Below are positions 8,572-17,748 of a stretch of DNA of 64,000 bases, in pieces. Under the pieces are notes generated by a model. That model saw nothing but the letters and a program-made list of their open reading frames with translations. It searched no databases and was not told the DNA's origin. The DNA comes from Pantoea sp. RIT-PI-b (GTDB lineage: Bacteria > Pseudomonadota > Gammaproteobacteria > Enterobacterales > Enterobacteriaceae), in NCBI RefSeq assembly GCF_001187905.1, contig NZ_LGIS01000030.1, positions 186,001-250,000 on the forward strand. The letters are read 5' to 3'. The position numbers and the translations under genes are program-made. Positions within the stretch are counted from its first letter, which is position 1. Each line of letters begins with the position of its first letter.

Positions 8572-9030
8572 CTCGATGTGCTGATGCTCCGGCAGAAAGC
8601 AGTCGCGCAGCCGCTGCTGGGTTTGCAGCCAGAACAGAGCGAGCAAATCGAATAGCGTCAATAACAGTGGCAGCGGGGAATCCGGGAAGGCGCCTTGCAG
8701 CAAACTGGAACCCTGCCACAGCAGGCTAATCAGCAACGATGCACTCAATACGTGACGCCAACGCTGCCACAGGCGCGGCCAGCGCTGACGATAGCCGGTC
8801 AGCAGCAAACCCATAGCGGCCGGAATGCCTAGCGCCAGTCCCAGCCAGAAGCTTTGGCGATCGGGATAGAACAGCGCCAGCAGATCATTACCCTGCTGAC
8901 GTGATGCGCCCGCCATCACCAGCAGCAGCCAGGTGCGCGCCTGCAATAATAGAATCAGCCAGAAAAGAAACGGCAGCCGCAGCTGCCCTTTTGCATCGTA
9001 CTCTTCAGGAAGGTATTTTAAACCGATCAT
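8569..9030 (-). CDS. yfeZ: Inner-membrane protein YfeZ, DUF2919
   Basis: A 153-residue integral membrane protein with about four hydrophobic helices (20-42, 60-80, 90-110, 115-135). The N-terminus YLPEEYDAKGQLRLPF is typical of the DUF2919/YfeZ family; E. coli YfeZ is of similar length. No catalytic motif is visible and its function is unknown. The start overlaps the ypeA stop by one base (TAATG), so it is coupled to ypeA. Confidence 0.85.
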   Translation of the reverse strand: MIGLKYLPEEYDAKGQLRLPFLFWLILLLQARTWLLLVMAGASRQQGNDLLALFYPDRQSFWLGLALGIPAAMGLLLTGYRQRWPRLWQRWRHVLSASLLISLLWQGSSLLQGAFPDSPLPLLLTLFDLLALFWLQTQQRLRDCFLPEHQHIE

Positions 9031-9455
9031 TAATACTCACGATCTTCGATCAAACGTTTGCCCAGCAGCAGCGAATCTACCGGCTCGTACTCAAGCTTTT
9101 CATAAAACGCCACCACCTGATCGTTCTCTTCGCGCACCATCAAATTGATTTTTGGACAGCCGCGCGCAATCAACTTCTTTTCCAGACGATTCATCAGCGC
9201 ATTGGCAAAACCACGGCCCTGATAATCGGGGTGCACCGCCAGATAGTAGACGGAACCGCGGTGGCCGTCGTAGCCGCCCATTACCGTGCCGACCACTTCG
9301 CCGCCGACTTCCGCCACCAGAAACAGTTCCGGGTCGTGGTTCATTTTACGTTCGATGTCCAACTCTGGATCGTTCCAGGGGCGCAACAAATCGCAACGCT
9401 CCCAGAGCGTAATCACTTCTTCAAAATCTTCCTGGCGGAAAGAACGGATTTCCAT
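9030..9455 (-). CDS. ypeA: GNAT-family acetyltransferase YpeA
   Basis: A 141-residue GNAT protein nearly identical in its N-terminal half to E. coli YpeA (MEIRxFRQEDFEEVITLWE, DLLRPWNDPE, GGYDGHRG). The acetyl-CoA loop is VHPDYQGRGFANALMNRLE. An ATG 45 bases further upstream is in frame, but the start at 9455 gives the E. coli length and N-terminus. The natural substrate is not established. First gene of ypeA-yfeZ(-yfeY), divergent from amiA. Confidence 0.92.
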   Translation of the reverse strand: MEIRSFRQEDFEEVITLWERCDLLRPWNDPELDIERKMNHDPELFLVAEVGGEVVGTVMGGYDGHRGSVYYLAVHPDYQGRGFANALMNRLEKKLIARGCPKINLMVREENDQVVAFYEKLEYEPVDSLLLGKRLIEDREY

Positions 9456-9654
9456 CGACGTTACCCTGCTGTTAGGCACAATTCGCTGATTATCACGCAT
9501 TCTTTGTTAGGCGCAACCCTCACGCGTAACAACGGCGCAAAAAAAGCGCGACATGGCTGTTCGTTAGTTGCAATAGAAAGTAAACAGTTGAAATAGTTAC
9601 GAGGTCGCCGCCTGGCCATTGTTACGCTATAACACTGGGCAGGATTTACCTGCC

Positions 9655-10524
9655 ATGGACCCATTAATGAAGAAGATTTCACTGCTTAAGCGCCTTACCA
9701 ATCGCCGCCAACTGATTCTTTCCGGTTTAGCGCTGGCGGTGTTATCGCCGCGCGCCGTGCAGGCAACGGAAGAGAACAGCACTCTGCGCGTCAACTCGCG
9801 CCACACGCCACCAAAACCGGCGAGCAGCGGCAAACGCATCGTAATGATTGATCCCGGCCACGGCGGCATTGATTCTGGCGCGGTAGGCGAAGAGGGTTCG
9901 GAAGAGAAACACATCGTACTGGCCATCGCTAATACCGTGAAGACGCTGCTGCAGTCGCATCCGCGCATTGAAGTGCGCCTGACGCGCGACAGCGACCACT
10001 TTATTCCGCTCTATCAGCGCGTCGAAATTGCCCACCAGCACGGCGCTAACCTGTTTATGTCGATTCACGCCGACGGCTACACCAGCCCGGATGCCAACGG
10101 TGCTTCCGTGTTTGCCCTCTCCAATCGCGGTGCCAGCAGCGCAATGGCGCGGTATTTGTCGCAGCGTGAAAACGATGCCGACAAAGTGGGCGGCGCCGAG
10201 GTGCAGGACAAAGATCATTACCTTAACCAGATCCTGTTCGATCTGGTGCAGACCGATACCATCCGCAACAGCTTAACGCTCGGCAAACACGTGCTGGATC
10301 AGATTCGTCCGGTGCATCATCTGCACAGCCAGCACACCGAACAGGCCGCCTTTGCGGTGCTTAAATCGCCGTCGATTCCGTCAGTGCTGGTGGAAACCTC
10401 GTTCATTACTAACCCGCGCGAAGAGCAGTTGCTTGGCACTCAGGCGTTCCGCCAGAAAATCGCCAGCGCGATTGCCGATGGTATCGCCCGTTACTTTGAT
10501 GAGGTCGATCGCCGCGAAGCGTAG
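9655..10524 (+). CDS. amiA: N-acetylmuramoyl-L-alanine amidase AmiA
   Basis: Periplasmic zinc amidase that splits septal peptidoglycan during daughter-cell separation. A twin-arginine signal (NRRQLIL, then ALAVLSPRAVQA) shows Tat export. The Amidase_3 domain follows: zinc-site His69 in MIDPGHGGIDSGA, a second site in SIHADG, and the catalytic segment VLVETSFITNP near the C-terminus. I place the start at ATG 9655, 11 bases after an AGGA ribosome site, giving 289 residues as in E. coli; ATG 9667 is possible. It has the single-domain AmiA layout without the AMIN domain of AmiC. hemF follows 48 bases later. Confidence 0.94.
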   Translation: MDPLMKKISLLKRLTNRRQLILSGLALAVLSPRAVQATEENSTLRVNSRHTPPKPASSGKRIVMIDPGHGGIDSGAVGEEGSEEKHIVLAIANTVKTLLQSHPRIEVRLTRDSDHFIPLYQRVEIAHQHGANLFMSIHADGYTSPDANGASVFALSNRGASSAMARYLSQRENDADKVGGAEVQDKDHYLNQILFDLVQTDTIRNSLTLGKHVLDQIRPVHHLHSQHTEQAAFAVLKSPSIPSVLVETSFITNPREEQLLGTQAFRQKIASAIADGIARYFDEVDRREA

Positions 10525-10572
10525 CGTTTATCCTGTGGTAGAATCACGGCAAATTTCCGGAACGAGTGACTG

Positions 10573-11484
10573 ATGAGCAATCCCGATATTTCCCGCGTCA
10601 AAGCCTTTTTGCTGGCGCTGCAGGATGATATTTGCGCCCAATTAGCGGCGGAAGATGGCAAGGCGAGCTTTGCCGAAGATGCGTGGCAGCGTCCCGGCGG
10701 CGGCGGCGGACGCAGCCGCGTGTTGCGCGATGGCGCAGTCTTCGAGCAAGCGGGCGTTAACTTCTCTCACGTGCATGGCGACCAAATGCCGGCTTCTGCC
10801 ACCGCGCATCGCCCCGAACTGGCGGGCCGCAGCTTTGAAGCGATGGGCGTGTCACTGGTAGTCCATCCCTCCAACCCGTACGTGCCCACCAGCCACGCCA
10901 ACGTGCGCTTCTTTATTGCGGAAAAGCCGGGTGCCGATCCGGTGTGGTGGTTTGGCGGCGGTTTCGATCTCACGCCCTATTACGGTTTCGAAGAGGATGC
11001 GCTGCACTGGCATCAAACCGCGCACGATCTATGCCAGCCGTTTGGCGAAGATATCTATCCACGCTACAAAAAGTGGTGCGACGATTACTTTTACCTCAAG
11101 CATCGTGACGAGCAGCGCGGCATTGGCGGGCTGTTTTATGACGATCTCAACACCCCCGATTTTGACTACTGCTTCGATTTCATGCAGGCGGTCGGCAACG
11201 GTTTCGCCCAAGCCTATCTCCCGATTGTGGCGAAGCGCAAAGCGCTACCGTGGGGCGAACGTGAGCGCCAGTTCCAGCTCTATCGTCGCGGTCGCTACGT
11301 TGAGTTCAATCTGGTGTGGGACCGCGGCACGCTGTTTGGCCTGCAAACCGGCGGCCGCACCGAATCCATTTTAATGTCGATGCCGCCGCTGGTGCGCTGG
11401 GAATATGATTATCAACCGGAAGCCGATTCGCCCGAAGCCGCGTTATACCGCGATTTCCTACCGGTGAAGGCGTGGTTGAAATAA
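10573..11484 (+). CDS. hemF: Oxygen-dependent coproporphyrinogen III oxidase
   Basis: Cytosolic enzyme of 303 residues that decarboxylates coproporphyrinogen III to protoporphyrinogen IX with O2 in haem synthesis. Family signatures are intact: GGGGRSRVL, FSHVHG, the HPxNPYVPTSHANVRFF block, WWFGGGFDLTP, RGIGGLFYDDLN and the C-terminal GRTESILMSMPPL. Probably co-transcribed with amiA, as in E. coli. No terminator with a T-tract follows; the next gene, maeB, converges on it across 466 bases of repeat-bearing non-coding DNA. Confidence 0.97.
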   Translation: MSNPDISRVKAFLLALQDDICAQLAAEDGKASFAEDAWQRPGGGGGRSRVLRDGAVFEQAGVNFSHVHGDQMPASATAHRPELAGRSFEAMGVSLVVHPSNPYVPTSHANVRFFIAEKPGADPVWWFGGGFDLTPYYGFEEDALHWHQTAHDLCQPFGEDIYPRYKKWCDDYFYLKHRDEQRGIGGLFYDDLNTPDFDYCFDFMQAVGNGFAQAYLPIVAKRKALPWGERERQFQLYRRGRYVEFNLVWDRGTLFGLQTGGRTESILMSMPPLVRWEYDYQPEADSPEAALYRDFLPVKAWLK

Positions 11485-11950
11485 TCCGTGGGTCGCCATT
11501 TATGGCGTAATGTCGTGCAGTTAAGCGCTGAGCGACTTTCGTTCGCATGGAGCAAGTTTCGTTCGCCATTGGCTGAGGCAGTTGCAGCTATGTCGTGCGG
11601 CGACCGAGAAGAGGGCGTCTGGCCACGCCCTCTTCACTCCGGGCCCTGCGCCAGCCCATCCCGCCGCTTCGCGGTACCTTCACTCCCTCACGATTCCTGA
11701 CGGACCGGCGGCGATTCGCTCCTGCTCAGCGCCGCCTCTCGCCGCATCCCTGCGGCTCGCCCTGGAATCCCTCACTCGCTCAGCGGGCTGGGATGTCGCC
11801 TCAACACCCGCGCTGCAGCAGCAATGCATGTTCCTGAATCATCATCGCTGTTGCGCTTGTAGGGTCGCCATTCATGGCGACCAGGTTACCCCCGCGGAGC
11901 CAGTGCCTTGCTTAACTGACGAGCATTATGCCATTCATGGCTACCTGGTT
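11485..11950. other. 466-base non-coding region between hemF and maeB
   Basis: GC-rich spacer with no gene I can support. It holds a decayed REP remnant at 11491-11507, a perfect 11-bp hairpin (GAAGAGGGCGT / ACGCCCTCTTC, 11608-11635, no T-tract), small GC hairpins such as GCCGCA/TGCGGC at 11741-11756, a clear REP unit at 11859-11888 and a degenerate one at 11930-11950. In E. coli the eut genes lie at this junction. Confidence 0.6.
11859..11888 (+). repeat. REP unit, GTAG-footed palindrome (hemF-maeB)
   Basis: GTAGG followed by the palindrome GGTCGCCAT / ATGGCGACC and an AGG flank. A second, mutated copy (GCCATTCATGGC, then TACCTGG) lies at 11930-11950, and a half-copy at 11491-11507. Same family as the repeats at 18.9, 28.5, 29.2, 37.7, 41.7 and 47.9 kb. 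Confidence 0.85.
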
Positions 11951-14230
11951 TTACAATGGCTCGGTCTGCGCCTCCACTACCGCTAATGCCACCATATTCA
12001 CAATGCGCCGCACCGAGGCGATGCGCGTCAACACATGTACCGGCTTGCTAATCCCCATTAACACCGGCCCCACTGTTACGCCTTCGGAACAGGAGACGCG
12101 CAGCAGGTTATAGCTGATGCGCGCCGCCTCCACGTTTGGCATGATCAGCAAATTAGCCGTGCCTTTCAGCGGGCTATCCGGCATCAGCTCGCGGCGAATA
12201 GTCTCCACCAGCGCAGCATCGCCGTGCATCTCACCATCAATCTCTAAATTCGGCGCACGTTGCTGGATCAGCGCCAGCACTTCGCGCATCTTACGCGCGC
12301 CCGGCGCGTTTGAGGTACCAAAGCTGGAGTGAGACAGCAGCGCCACGCGCGGCTCAATACCAAAGCGGCGCACGGTTTCCGCCGCCAGCAGCGTAATATC
12401 CGCCAATTGCTCCGCGCTGGGGTCTTCATTGACGTACGTATCAGCGATAAAGGTATTGCCGCTCGGCAGTAACAGCGCATTCATCGCACCCGCCACTTTC
12501 ACGTCATCGCGCAGGCCAAACACTTTCTCCACCACGTCGTAATGTTCCTGATAATCGCCAATGGTGCCGCAGATCAGCGCGTCCGCTTCTCCGCGATGCA
12601 CCATGATCGCGCCAATCAGCGTCGGATTGCCAATCACCGCACGCTGCGCGGTTTCCGGCGTGACGCCGCGCCGTTTCATGATCTGGTAATACTCGCTCCA
12701 GTACGCTTTGAAACGCGGATCGGATTCGTTATTAACGATCTCAAAATCCTTCCCCGCTTCGATTTTCAATCCCTGCTTTTGCAGGCGCATAGCGATCACG
12801 TTGGGACGACCAATCAAAATCGGCTTCGCCAGCCCGAGCGTTACCAGCTCCTGGGTGGCATGCAGCACGCGCACCTCCTCACCTTCTGCCATTACCACGC
12901 GTTTCGGATCTTTACGCGCCTGCGAAAAAATCGGCTTCATAAACAGGTTAGTTTTGTAGACGAACTCGGTGAGCTGCTCGCGATAGGCATCAAAATCACT
13001 GATGGGCCGCGTGGCGACGCCCGACTCCATCGCCGCTTTCGCTACCGCTGGCGCAATCTGCACAATTAATCGCGGATCAAAGGGTTTAGGAATCAGATAT
13101 TCCGGGCCGAAGCTTAAATCCTGATCGTCATACGCTGAGGCCACCACATCGCTCTGTTCCGCCTGCGCCAACGCGGCAATGGCGTGCACCGCCGCCAGCT
13201 TCATCTGTTCGTTAATGGCGGTGGCGCCCACGTCCAGCGCGCCACGGAAGATAAACGGGAAGCACAGCACGTTGTTCACCTGATTGGGAAAATCAGAGCG
13301 CCCGGTGCAGATAATGGCGTCGGGCCGCACCTGCTTCGCCAGCGGCGGCATGATTTCCGGCTCAGGATTGGCCAGCGCCAGAATCAGCGGATCCTGCGCC
13401 ATCTTCTGCACCATCTCCGGCGTCAGCGCTTTCGGGCCGGAACAGCCAAGGAAAATATCTGCGCCGCCAATCACCTCATCCAGCGCGCGCGCGCCGCTAT
13501 CGGCAACCGCATATTCGGCTTTGGTCGGTGTCATATTCGGTTCGCGATCGCGATAGATCACCCCTTTGGAATCGCATACCACAATGTTGTGCTTCTGCAT
13601 ACCGAGCGCCACCAGCAGATTCAGGCAGGCGATGGCCGAGGCGCCCGCGCCCGATACCACCAGCCGCACATCGCTAATGGCTTTTTTGACGATGGTTAAA
13701 CCGTTGAGTACCGCGGCGGTGCAGATGATTGCCGTGCCGTGCTGATCGTCATGAAACACCGGAATCTGCATGCGCTGGCGCAGCTGCTGTTCAATGTAAA
13801 AACACTCCGGTGCCTTAATATCTTCAAGATTAATGCCACCGAAGGTGGGCTCCAGCGCAGCAATCACCTCAATGAGCTTATCGGGATCGTGCTCATCAAT
13901 TTCGATATCAAACACGTCAATACCGGCGAACTTCTTAAACAGCACGCCCTTGCCTTCCATCACCGGCTTGCTGGCCAGTGCACCAATGTTGCCGAGCCCC
14001 AGCACCGCGGTGCCGTTGGTGATCACCGCCACCAGATTGCCGCGCGCGGTGTATTTCCGCGCCGCCAGCGGGTCGGCAGCAATTTCCAGACAAGGCGCGG
14101 CCACGCCGGGCGAATAGGCCAGCGCCAAATCGCGCTGCGTAGCTAACGGCTTGGTGGGTGAAACCTGAATTTTTCCGGGGGTGGGAAATTGGTGAAAATC
14201 GAGAGCGCTTTGCTTGAGTTGATCGTCCAT
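11951..14230 (-). CDS. maeB: NADP-dependent malic enzyme with phosphotransacetylase-like domain
   Basis: A 759-residue cytosolic enzyme converting malate and NADP+ to pyruvate, CO2 and NADPH. N-terminal malic enzyme domain (about 1-420): malate-binding KIQVSPTKPL and SPGVAAPC, metal-site FHDDQHGTAI, NADP loop VVSGAGASAIACL. C-terminal domain (about 430-755) is phosphotransacetylase-like (RVVMAEGEEVRVLHA, GNPTLIGAIMVHRGEADALICG) and serves regulation in E. coli. The ATG at 14230 gives exactly the E. coli length; an in-frame start 156 bases upstream adds a non-conserved leader and is rejected. Divergent from talA. Confidence 0.96.
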   Translation of the reverse strand: MDDQLKQSALDFHQFPTPGKIQVSPTKPLATQRDLALAYSPGVAAPCLEIAADPLAARKYTARGNLVAVITNGTAVLGLGNIGALASKPVMEGKGVLFKKFAGIDVFDIEIDEHDPDKLIEVIAALEPTFGGINLEDIKAPECFYIEQQLRQRMQIPVFHDDQHGTAIICTAAVLNGLTIVKKAISDVRLVVSGAGASAIACLNLLVALGMQKHNIVVCDSKGVIYRDREPNMTPTKAEYAVADSGARALDEVIGGADIFLGCSGPKALTPEMVQKMAQDPLILALANPEPEIMPPLAKQVRPDAIICTGRSDFPNQVNNVLCFPFIFRGALDVGATAINEQMKLAAVHAIAALAQAEQSDVVASAYDDQDLSFGPEYLIPKPFDPRLIVQIAPAVAKAAMESGVATRPISDFDAYREQLTEFVYKTNLFMKPIFSQARKDPKRVVMAEGEEVRVLHATQELVTLGLAKPILIGRPNVIAMRLQKQGLKIEAGKDFEIVNNESDPRFKAYWSEYYQIMKRRGVTPETAQRAVIGNPTLIGAIMVHRGEADALICGTIGDYQEHYDVVEKVFGLRDDVKVAGAMNALLLPSGNTFIADTYVNEDPSAEQLADITLLAAETVRRFGIEPRVALLSHSSFGTSNAPGARKMREVLALIQQRAPNLEIDGEMHGDAALVETIRRELMPDSPLKGTANLLIMPNVEAARISYNLLRVSCSEGVTVGPVLMGISKPVHVLTRIASVRRIVNMVALAVVEAQTEPL

Positions 14231-14572
14231 TAGGCATCCTGTGGCGCAGCTAAATGAGCGTTCAGTATAGGAATCTACGCCACAAAGAAGGGTGAAGGCG
14301 CTCAAAGAACCCGCAGTCTTAAAGGCACGGATTGCTACCGCTTCGCCTGCGGCTTTGCCACAGCCTGCTATCCTTATTGATGGCAAAAAGCGTAGCTGAA
14401 CCGATTAAGGCCCGTCCTCCTTTCACTATCGCACCTCTTAAGCGCCACGACGGCACAATCAGAGAAAACGCATTTTCTTCGTGCAACGTCTGTAGCACTG
14501 TGTTGGACCACGACTTAACAGGAATGGGTGCAACACCTTTGCCCACATTATTGCTAATCAAGGAGTTAAGCG
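14231..14572. other. 342-base divergent maeB/talA control region
   Basis: Non-coding spacer that must hold the promoters of both maeB (minus) and talA (plus). I see no repeat, strong hairpin or clear operator; the only definite signal is the talA ribosome site AAGGAG at 14560-14565. Confidence 0.5.
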
Positions 14573-15523
14573 ATGAACCAGCTAGACGCACTAAAACAGT
14601 ACACCACCGTGGTGGCCGACAGCGGTGATATTGAATCTATTCGTAATTATCACCCGCAAGACGCGACCACTAACCCATCACTGATCCTAAAAGCCGCCGG
14701 TCTCGAGGGTTACAAACATCTGATTGATGACGCCATCGACTACGCGAAAAAACAGGGCGGCAGCAAAGAGACGCAAATCATCAACGCCAGCGACAAAGTG
14801 GCGATCAACCTCGGTATGGAAATTCTGAAAAGCATACCGGGCCGTGTTTCGACCGAAGTGGATGCGCGCCTCTCCTTCGATCGTGGCATGTGTGTCACCA
14901 AAGCTGAGAAACTGGTGCGCCTGTACGAAGAGTACGGCATCGACCGCTCACGCATTCTGATCAAACTGGCTTCCACCTGGGAAGGCATCAAAGCCGCTGA
15001 GGAGCTGGAGAAGAACGGCATTCAGTGCAACCTGACGCTGCTGTTCTCCTTCGCGCAGGCCCGCGCCTGTGCCGAAGCCGGTGTATTCCTGATTTCACCG
15101 TTTGTTGGCCGTATTTATGACTGGTACAACTCACGCAAGCCGATCGACCCGTATGTGGTCGACGAAGATCCAGGCGTGAAATCTGTGCGTCGTATCTACG
15201 ATTACTACAAAAAGCACCGTTACAGCACCGTCATCATGGGTGCCAGCTTCCGTAAAGTAGAGCAAATTCAGGCGCTGGCCGGCTGCGACCGCCTGACCAT
15301 TTCGCCTAACCTGCTGGAAGAGCTGGCCAACAGCGATGCGCCGCTGGAACGCAAGCTGGAGCCATCAACTGAAGGCTTCCATCAGCCGGCTTCACTGTCA
15401 GAAGCGGAATTCCGCTGGGAACATAATCAGGATCCGATGGCGGTTGAGAAGCTGTCAGACGGCATCCGCCAGTTCGCCATCGACCAGCAGAAGCTGGAAG
15501 ACGTCCTCTCGTCACGTCTGTAA
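14573..15523 (+). CDS. talA: Transaldolase A
   Basis: Cytosolic transaldolase (316 residues, same as E. coli TalA) that moves dihydroxyacetone units between sugar phosphates in the non-oxidative pentose phosphate pathway. The Schiff-base lysine is Lys131 (RILIKLAST); DATTNPSLIL and the phosphate-binding VIMGASFR are present. Strong ribosome site. tktB follows 69 bases later, forming the talA-tktB pair, which E. coli induces in stationary phase; the call of A rather than B rests on that context. Confidence 0.95.
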   Translation: MNQLDALKQYTTVVADSGDIESIRNYHPQDATTNPSLILKAAGLEGYKHLIDDAIDYAKKQGGSKETQIINASDKVAINLGMEILKSIPGRVSTEVDARLSFDRGMCVTKAEKLVRLYEEYGIDRSRILIKLASTWEGIKAAEELEKNGIQCNLTLLFSFAQARACAEAGVFLISPFVGRIYDWYNSRKPIDPYVVDEDPGVKSVRRIYDYYKKHRYSTVIMGASFRKVEQIQALAGCDRLTISPNLLEELANSDAPLERKLEPSTEGFHQPASLSEAEFRWEHNQDPMAVEKLSDGIRQFAIDQQKLEDVLSSRL

Positions 15524-15592
15524 CCCGCAATCACTCTTATGGCGGATGAGCAACGGCTTGTCCGCTATCGCCAAATCACAAGGGAGAACCTT

Positions 15593-17602
15593 ATGTCTTC
15601 ACGCAGAGAGTTGGCTAACGCCATTCGTGCACTCAGCATGGATGCGGTACAAAAAGCAAATTCCGGCCACCCCGGCATGCCGATGGGTATGGCTGATATC
15701 GCCGAAGTGTTGTGGCGCGATGTGCTGAAACACAATCCGAATAACCCGGCATGGGCTGACCGTGACCGCTTTATTCTTTCCAACGGTCACGGTTCGATGC
15801 TGCTTTACAGTTTGCTGCATCTCACCGGTTACGATCTGCCGATGGAAGAGCTGAAGAACTTCCGTCAGCTGCACTCAAAAACGCCGGGCCACCCGGAAAT
15901 TGGCTATACGCCGGGCGTAGAAACCACCACCGGTCCGCTGGGCCAGGGCTTAGCTAACGCGGTGGGTTTGGCAATTGCCGAACGTACGCTGGCGGCGCAG
16001 TTCAACCGTCCCGGTCACGACATTGTTGACCATCACACCTACGTGTTTATGGGCGATGGCTGTTTGATGGAAGGCATCTCGCACGAAGTGAGTTCGCTGG
16101 CGGGTACGCTGGGCCTCGGTAAACTGATTGGTTTCTACGATCACAACGGCATCTCAATTGATGGTGAAACCGAAGGCTGGTTCACCGATGACACCCACAA
16201 ACGCTTCGAAGCCTATAACTGGCATGTTGTGGGCAGCGCCGAAGGCATTGACGGCCACGACTCGGCAGCGATCGCCGCCGCCATCAAAGAAGCGCAAAGC
16301 GTCACCGATAAGCCTTCACTGATTATTTGCCGCACCACCATTGGCTTCGGCTCGCCGAATAAAGCCGGTAAAGAGGAGTCGCACGGCGCAGCGCTGGGCG
16401 AAGAGGAAGTGGCGCTGACGCGGCAGAAACTGGGCTGGCACTATCCGCCGTTTGAGATCCCAAAAGAGATTTACCAGCAATGGGATGCCAAAGAAGCAGG
16501 TGCGCAGCGTGAGAAATCCTGGGATGAGAAATTTGCCGCGTATAAATCGGCGCATCCTGAGCTGGCGCAAGAGTTCTCGCGTCGCCTAAACGGTGAAATG
16601 CCGGCGAACTGGGAGAGCGAAGCGCAGAAGTTTGTTGAACAGCTGCAGGCTAACCCGCAAAAAATCGCCAGCCGCAAAGCCTCACAAAACACGCTGGAAG
16701 TGTTCGGTAAACTGCTGCCGGAATTCCTTGGCGGTTCAGCCGATCTGGCGCCAAGTAACCTCACCATCTGGTCGGGCTCGAAATCGATCAAAGAGGATAC
16801 CGCGGGTAACTACATTCACTACGGCGTGCGTGAGTTTGGCATGACGGCGATTGGCAACGGTATCGCCCATCACGGCGGTTTTGTGCCTTATACCGCTACC
16901 TTCCTGATGTTCGTTGAGTACGCGCGTAATGCGGTGCGCATGGCGGCGTTGATGAAAGCGCGTCAGGTATTGGTGTATACGCATGACTCGATCGGCCTTG
17001 GCGAAGATGGCCCAACCCACCAGCCGGTTGAGCAGATCGCCAGCCTGCGCGTGACGCCAAATCTTAGCCTGTGGCGTCCATGTGACCAGGTAGAAACTGC
17101 GGTGGCGTGGAAAGCCGCCGTTGAGCGCCATCATGGCCCAACCGCGCTGATCCTGTCGCGTCAGAATCTGCTGCAGCCGGAACGCAGCCAGGAGCAGGTA
17201 GCGAATATCGCACGCGGTGGCTATGTGCTGAAAGACAGCGCAGGCACGCCGGACGCAATCATTATCGCCACCGGTTCGGAGATCGAGATTGCGCTTGGCG
17301 CGGCGGAGAAACTGACCGCGGGCGGCCACAACATCCGCGTCGTTTCACTGCCGAGCACCGACGTGTTTGATAAGCAGGATGCGGCGTATCGCGAATCGGT
17401 GCTGCCATCCGGCGTGAAGGCGCGCGTGGCGGTGGAAGCCGGCATTGCCGATTACTGGTACAAGTATGTCGGTCTGGACGGCGCGATTGTCGGCATGACC
17501 ACCTTCGGTGAGTCAGCACCGGCCGGCAAACTGTTCCCGGAATTCGGTTTCACCGTCGAGAACATCGTTAGCCACACTGAAGCCTTACTCAAGCCGCACT
17601 AA
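15593..17602 (+). CDS. tktB: Transketolase (TktB)
   Basis: Thiamine-diphosphate enzyme of 669 residues moving two-carbon ketol units between pentose, erythrose and hexose phosphates. Domains: ThDP pyrophosphate domain (about 1-320, motif GDGCLMEGISHE, with SGHPGMPMG at the N-terminus), pyrimidine domain (about 355-525, REFGMTAIGNGIAHHGG, HDSIGLGEDGPTHQP), and a C-terminal domain. The ATG at 15593 has an AGGGAG site and gives the family N-terminus; an earlier in-frame start is rejected. Called tktB for its pairing with talA. Confidence 0.95.
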   Translation: MSSRRELANAIRALSMDAVQKANSGHPGMPMGMADIAEVLWRDVLKHNPNNPAWADRDRFILSNGHGSMLLYSLLHLTGYDLPMEELKNFRQLHSKTPGHPEIGYTPGVETTTGPLGQGLANAVGLAIAERTLAAQFNRPGHDIVDHHTYVFMGDGCLMEGISHEVSSLAGTLGLGKLIGFYDHNGISIDGETEGWFTDDTHKRFEAYNWHVVGSAEGIDGHDSAAIAAAIKEAQSVTDKPSLIICRTTIGFGSPNKAGKEESHGAALGEEEVALTRQKLGWHYPPFEIPKEIYQQWDAKEAGAQREKSWDEKFAAYKSAHPELAQEFSRRLNGEMPANWESEAQKFVEQLQANPQKIASRKASQNTLEVFGKLLPEFLGGSADLAPSNLTIWSGSKSIKEDTAGNYIHYGVREFGMTAIGNGIAHHGGFVPYTATFLMFVEYARNAVRMAALMKARQVLVYTHDSIGLGEDGPTHQPVEQIASLRVTPNLSLWRPCDQVETAVAWKAAVERHHGPTALILSRQNLLQPERSQEQVANIARGGYVLKDSAGTPDAIIIATGSEIEIALGAAEKLTAGGHNIRVVSLPSTDVFDKQDAAYRESVLPSGVKARVAVEAGIADYWYKYVGLDGAIVGMTTFGESAPAGKLFPEFGFTVENIVSHTEALLKPH

Positions 17603-17608
17603 TCGATC

Positions 17609-17644
17609 TGGCCCTGCGTCTTTTTGGCGTAAGGGCCATTTTTT
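17609..17644 (+). terminator. Terminator after tktB
   Basis: TGGCCCT / AGGGCCA stem with a 16-base loop followed by TTTTTT, 6 bases after the tktB stop. Confidence 0.8.
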
Positions 17645-17748
17645 GATCACAGCCTGATACAGAAAAAAATCCGCTCTGCCCCCTTCACGCCTCGCTCAAA
17701 CTGATTACTATAAGCTTTCCTCCGATTCTCATAGCGGACGCTTTCCCG

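Noticed and set aside
11608..11635. Perfect 11-bp hairpin after hemF taken as a terminator
   Set aside because: No T-tract follows on either strand; kept as structure of the spacer only.
14231..14386. N-terminal extension of maeB by 52 codons
   Set aside because: The leader is not conserved; the ATG at 14230 gives the exact E. coli N-terminus and length.
16736..17329. 197-codon antisense frame within tktB and similar long antisense frames (for example 39797-40315, 23141-23863)
   Set aside because: They are by-products of GC-rich codon use in strongly conserved genes on the other strand; none resembles a known family.
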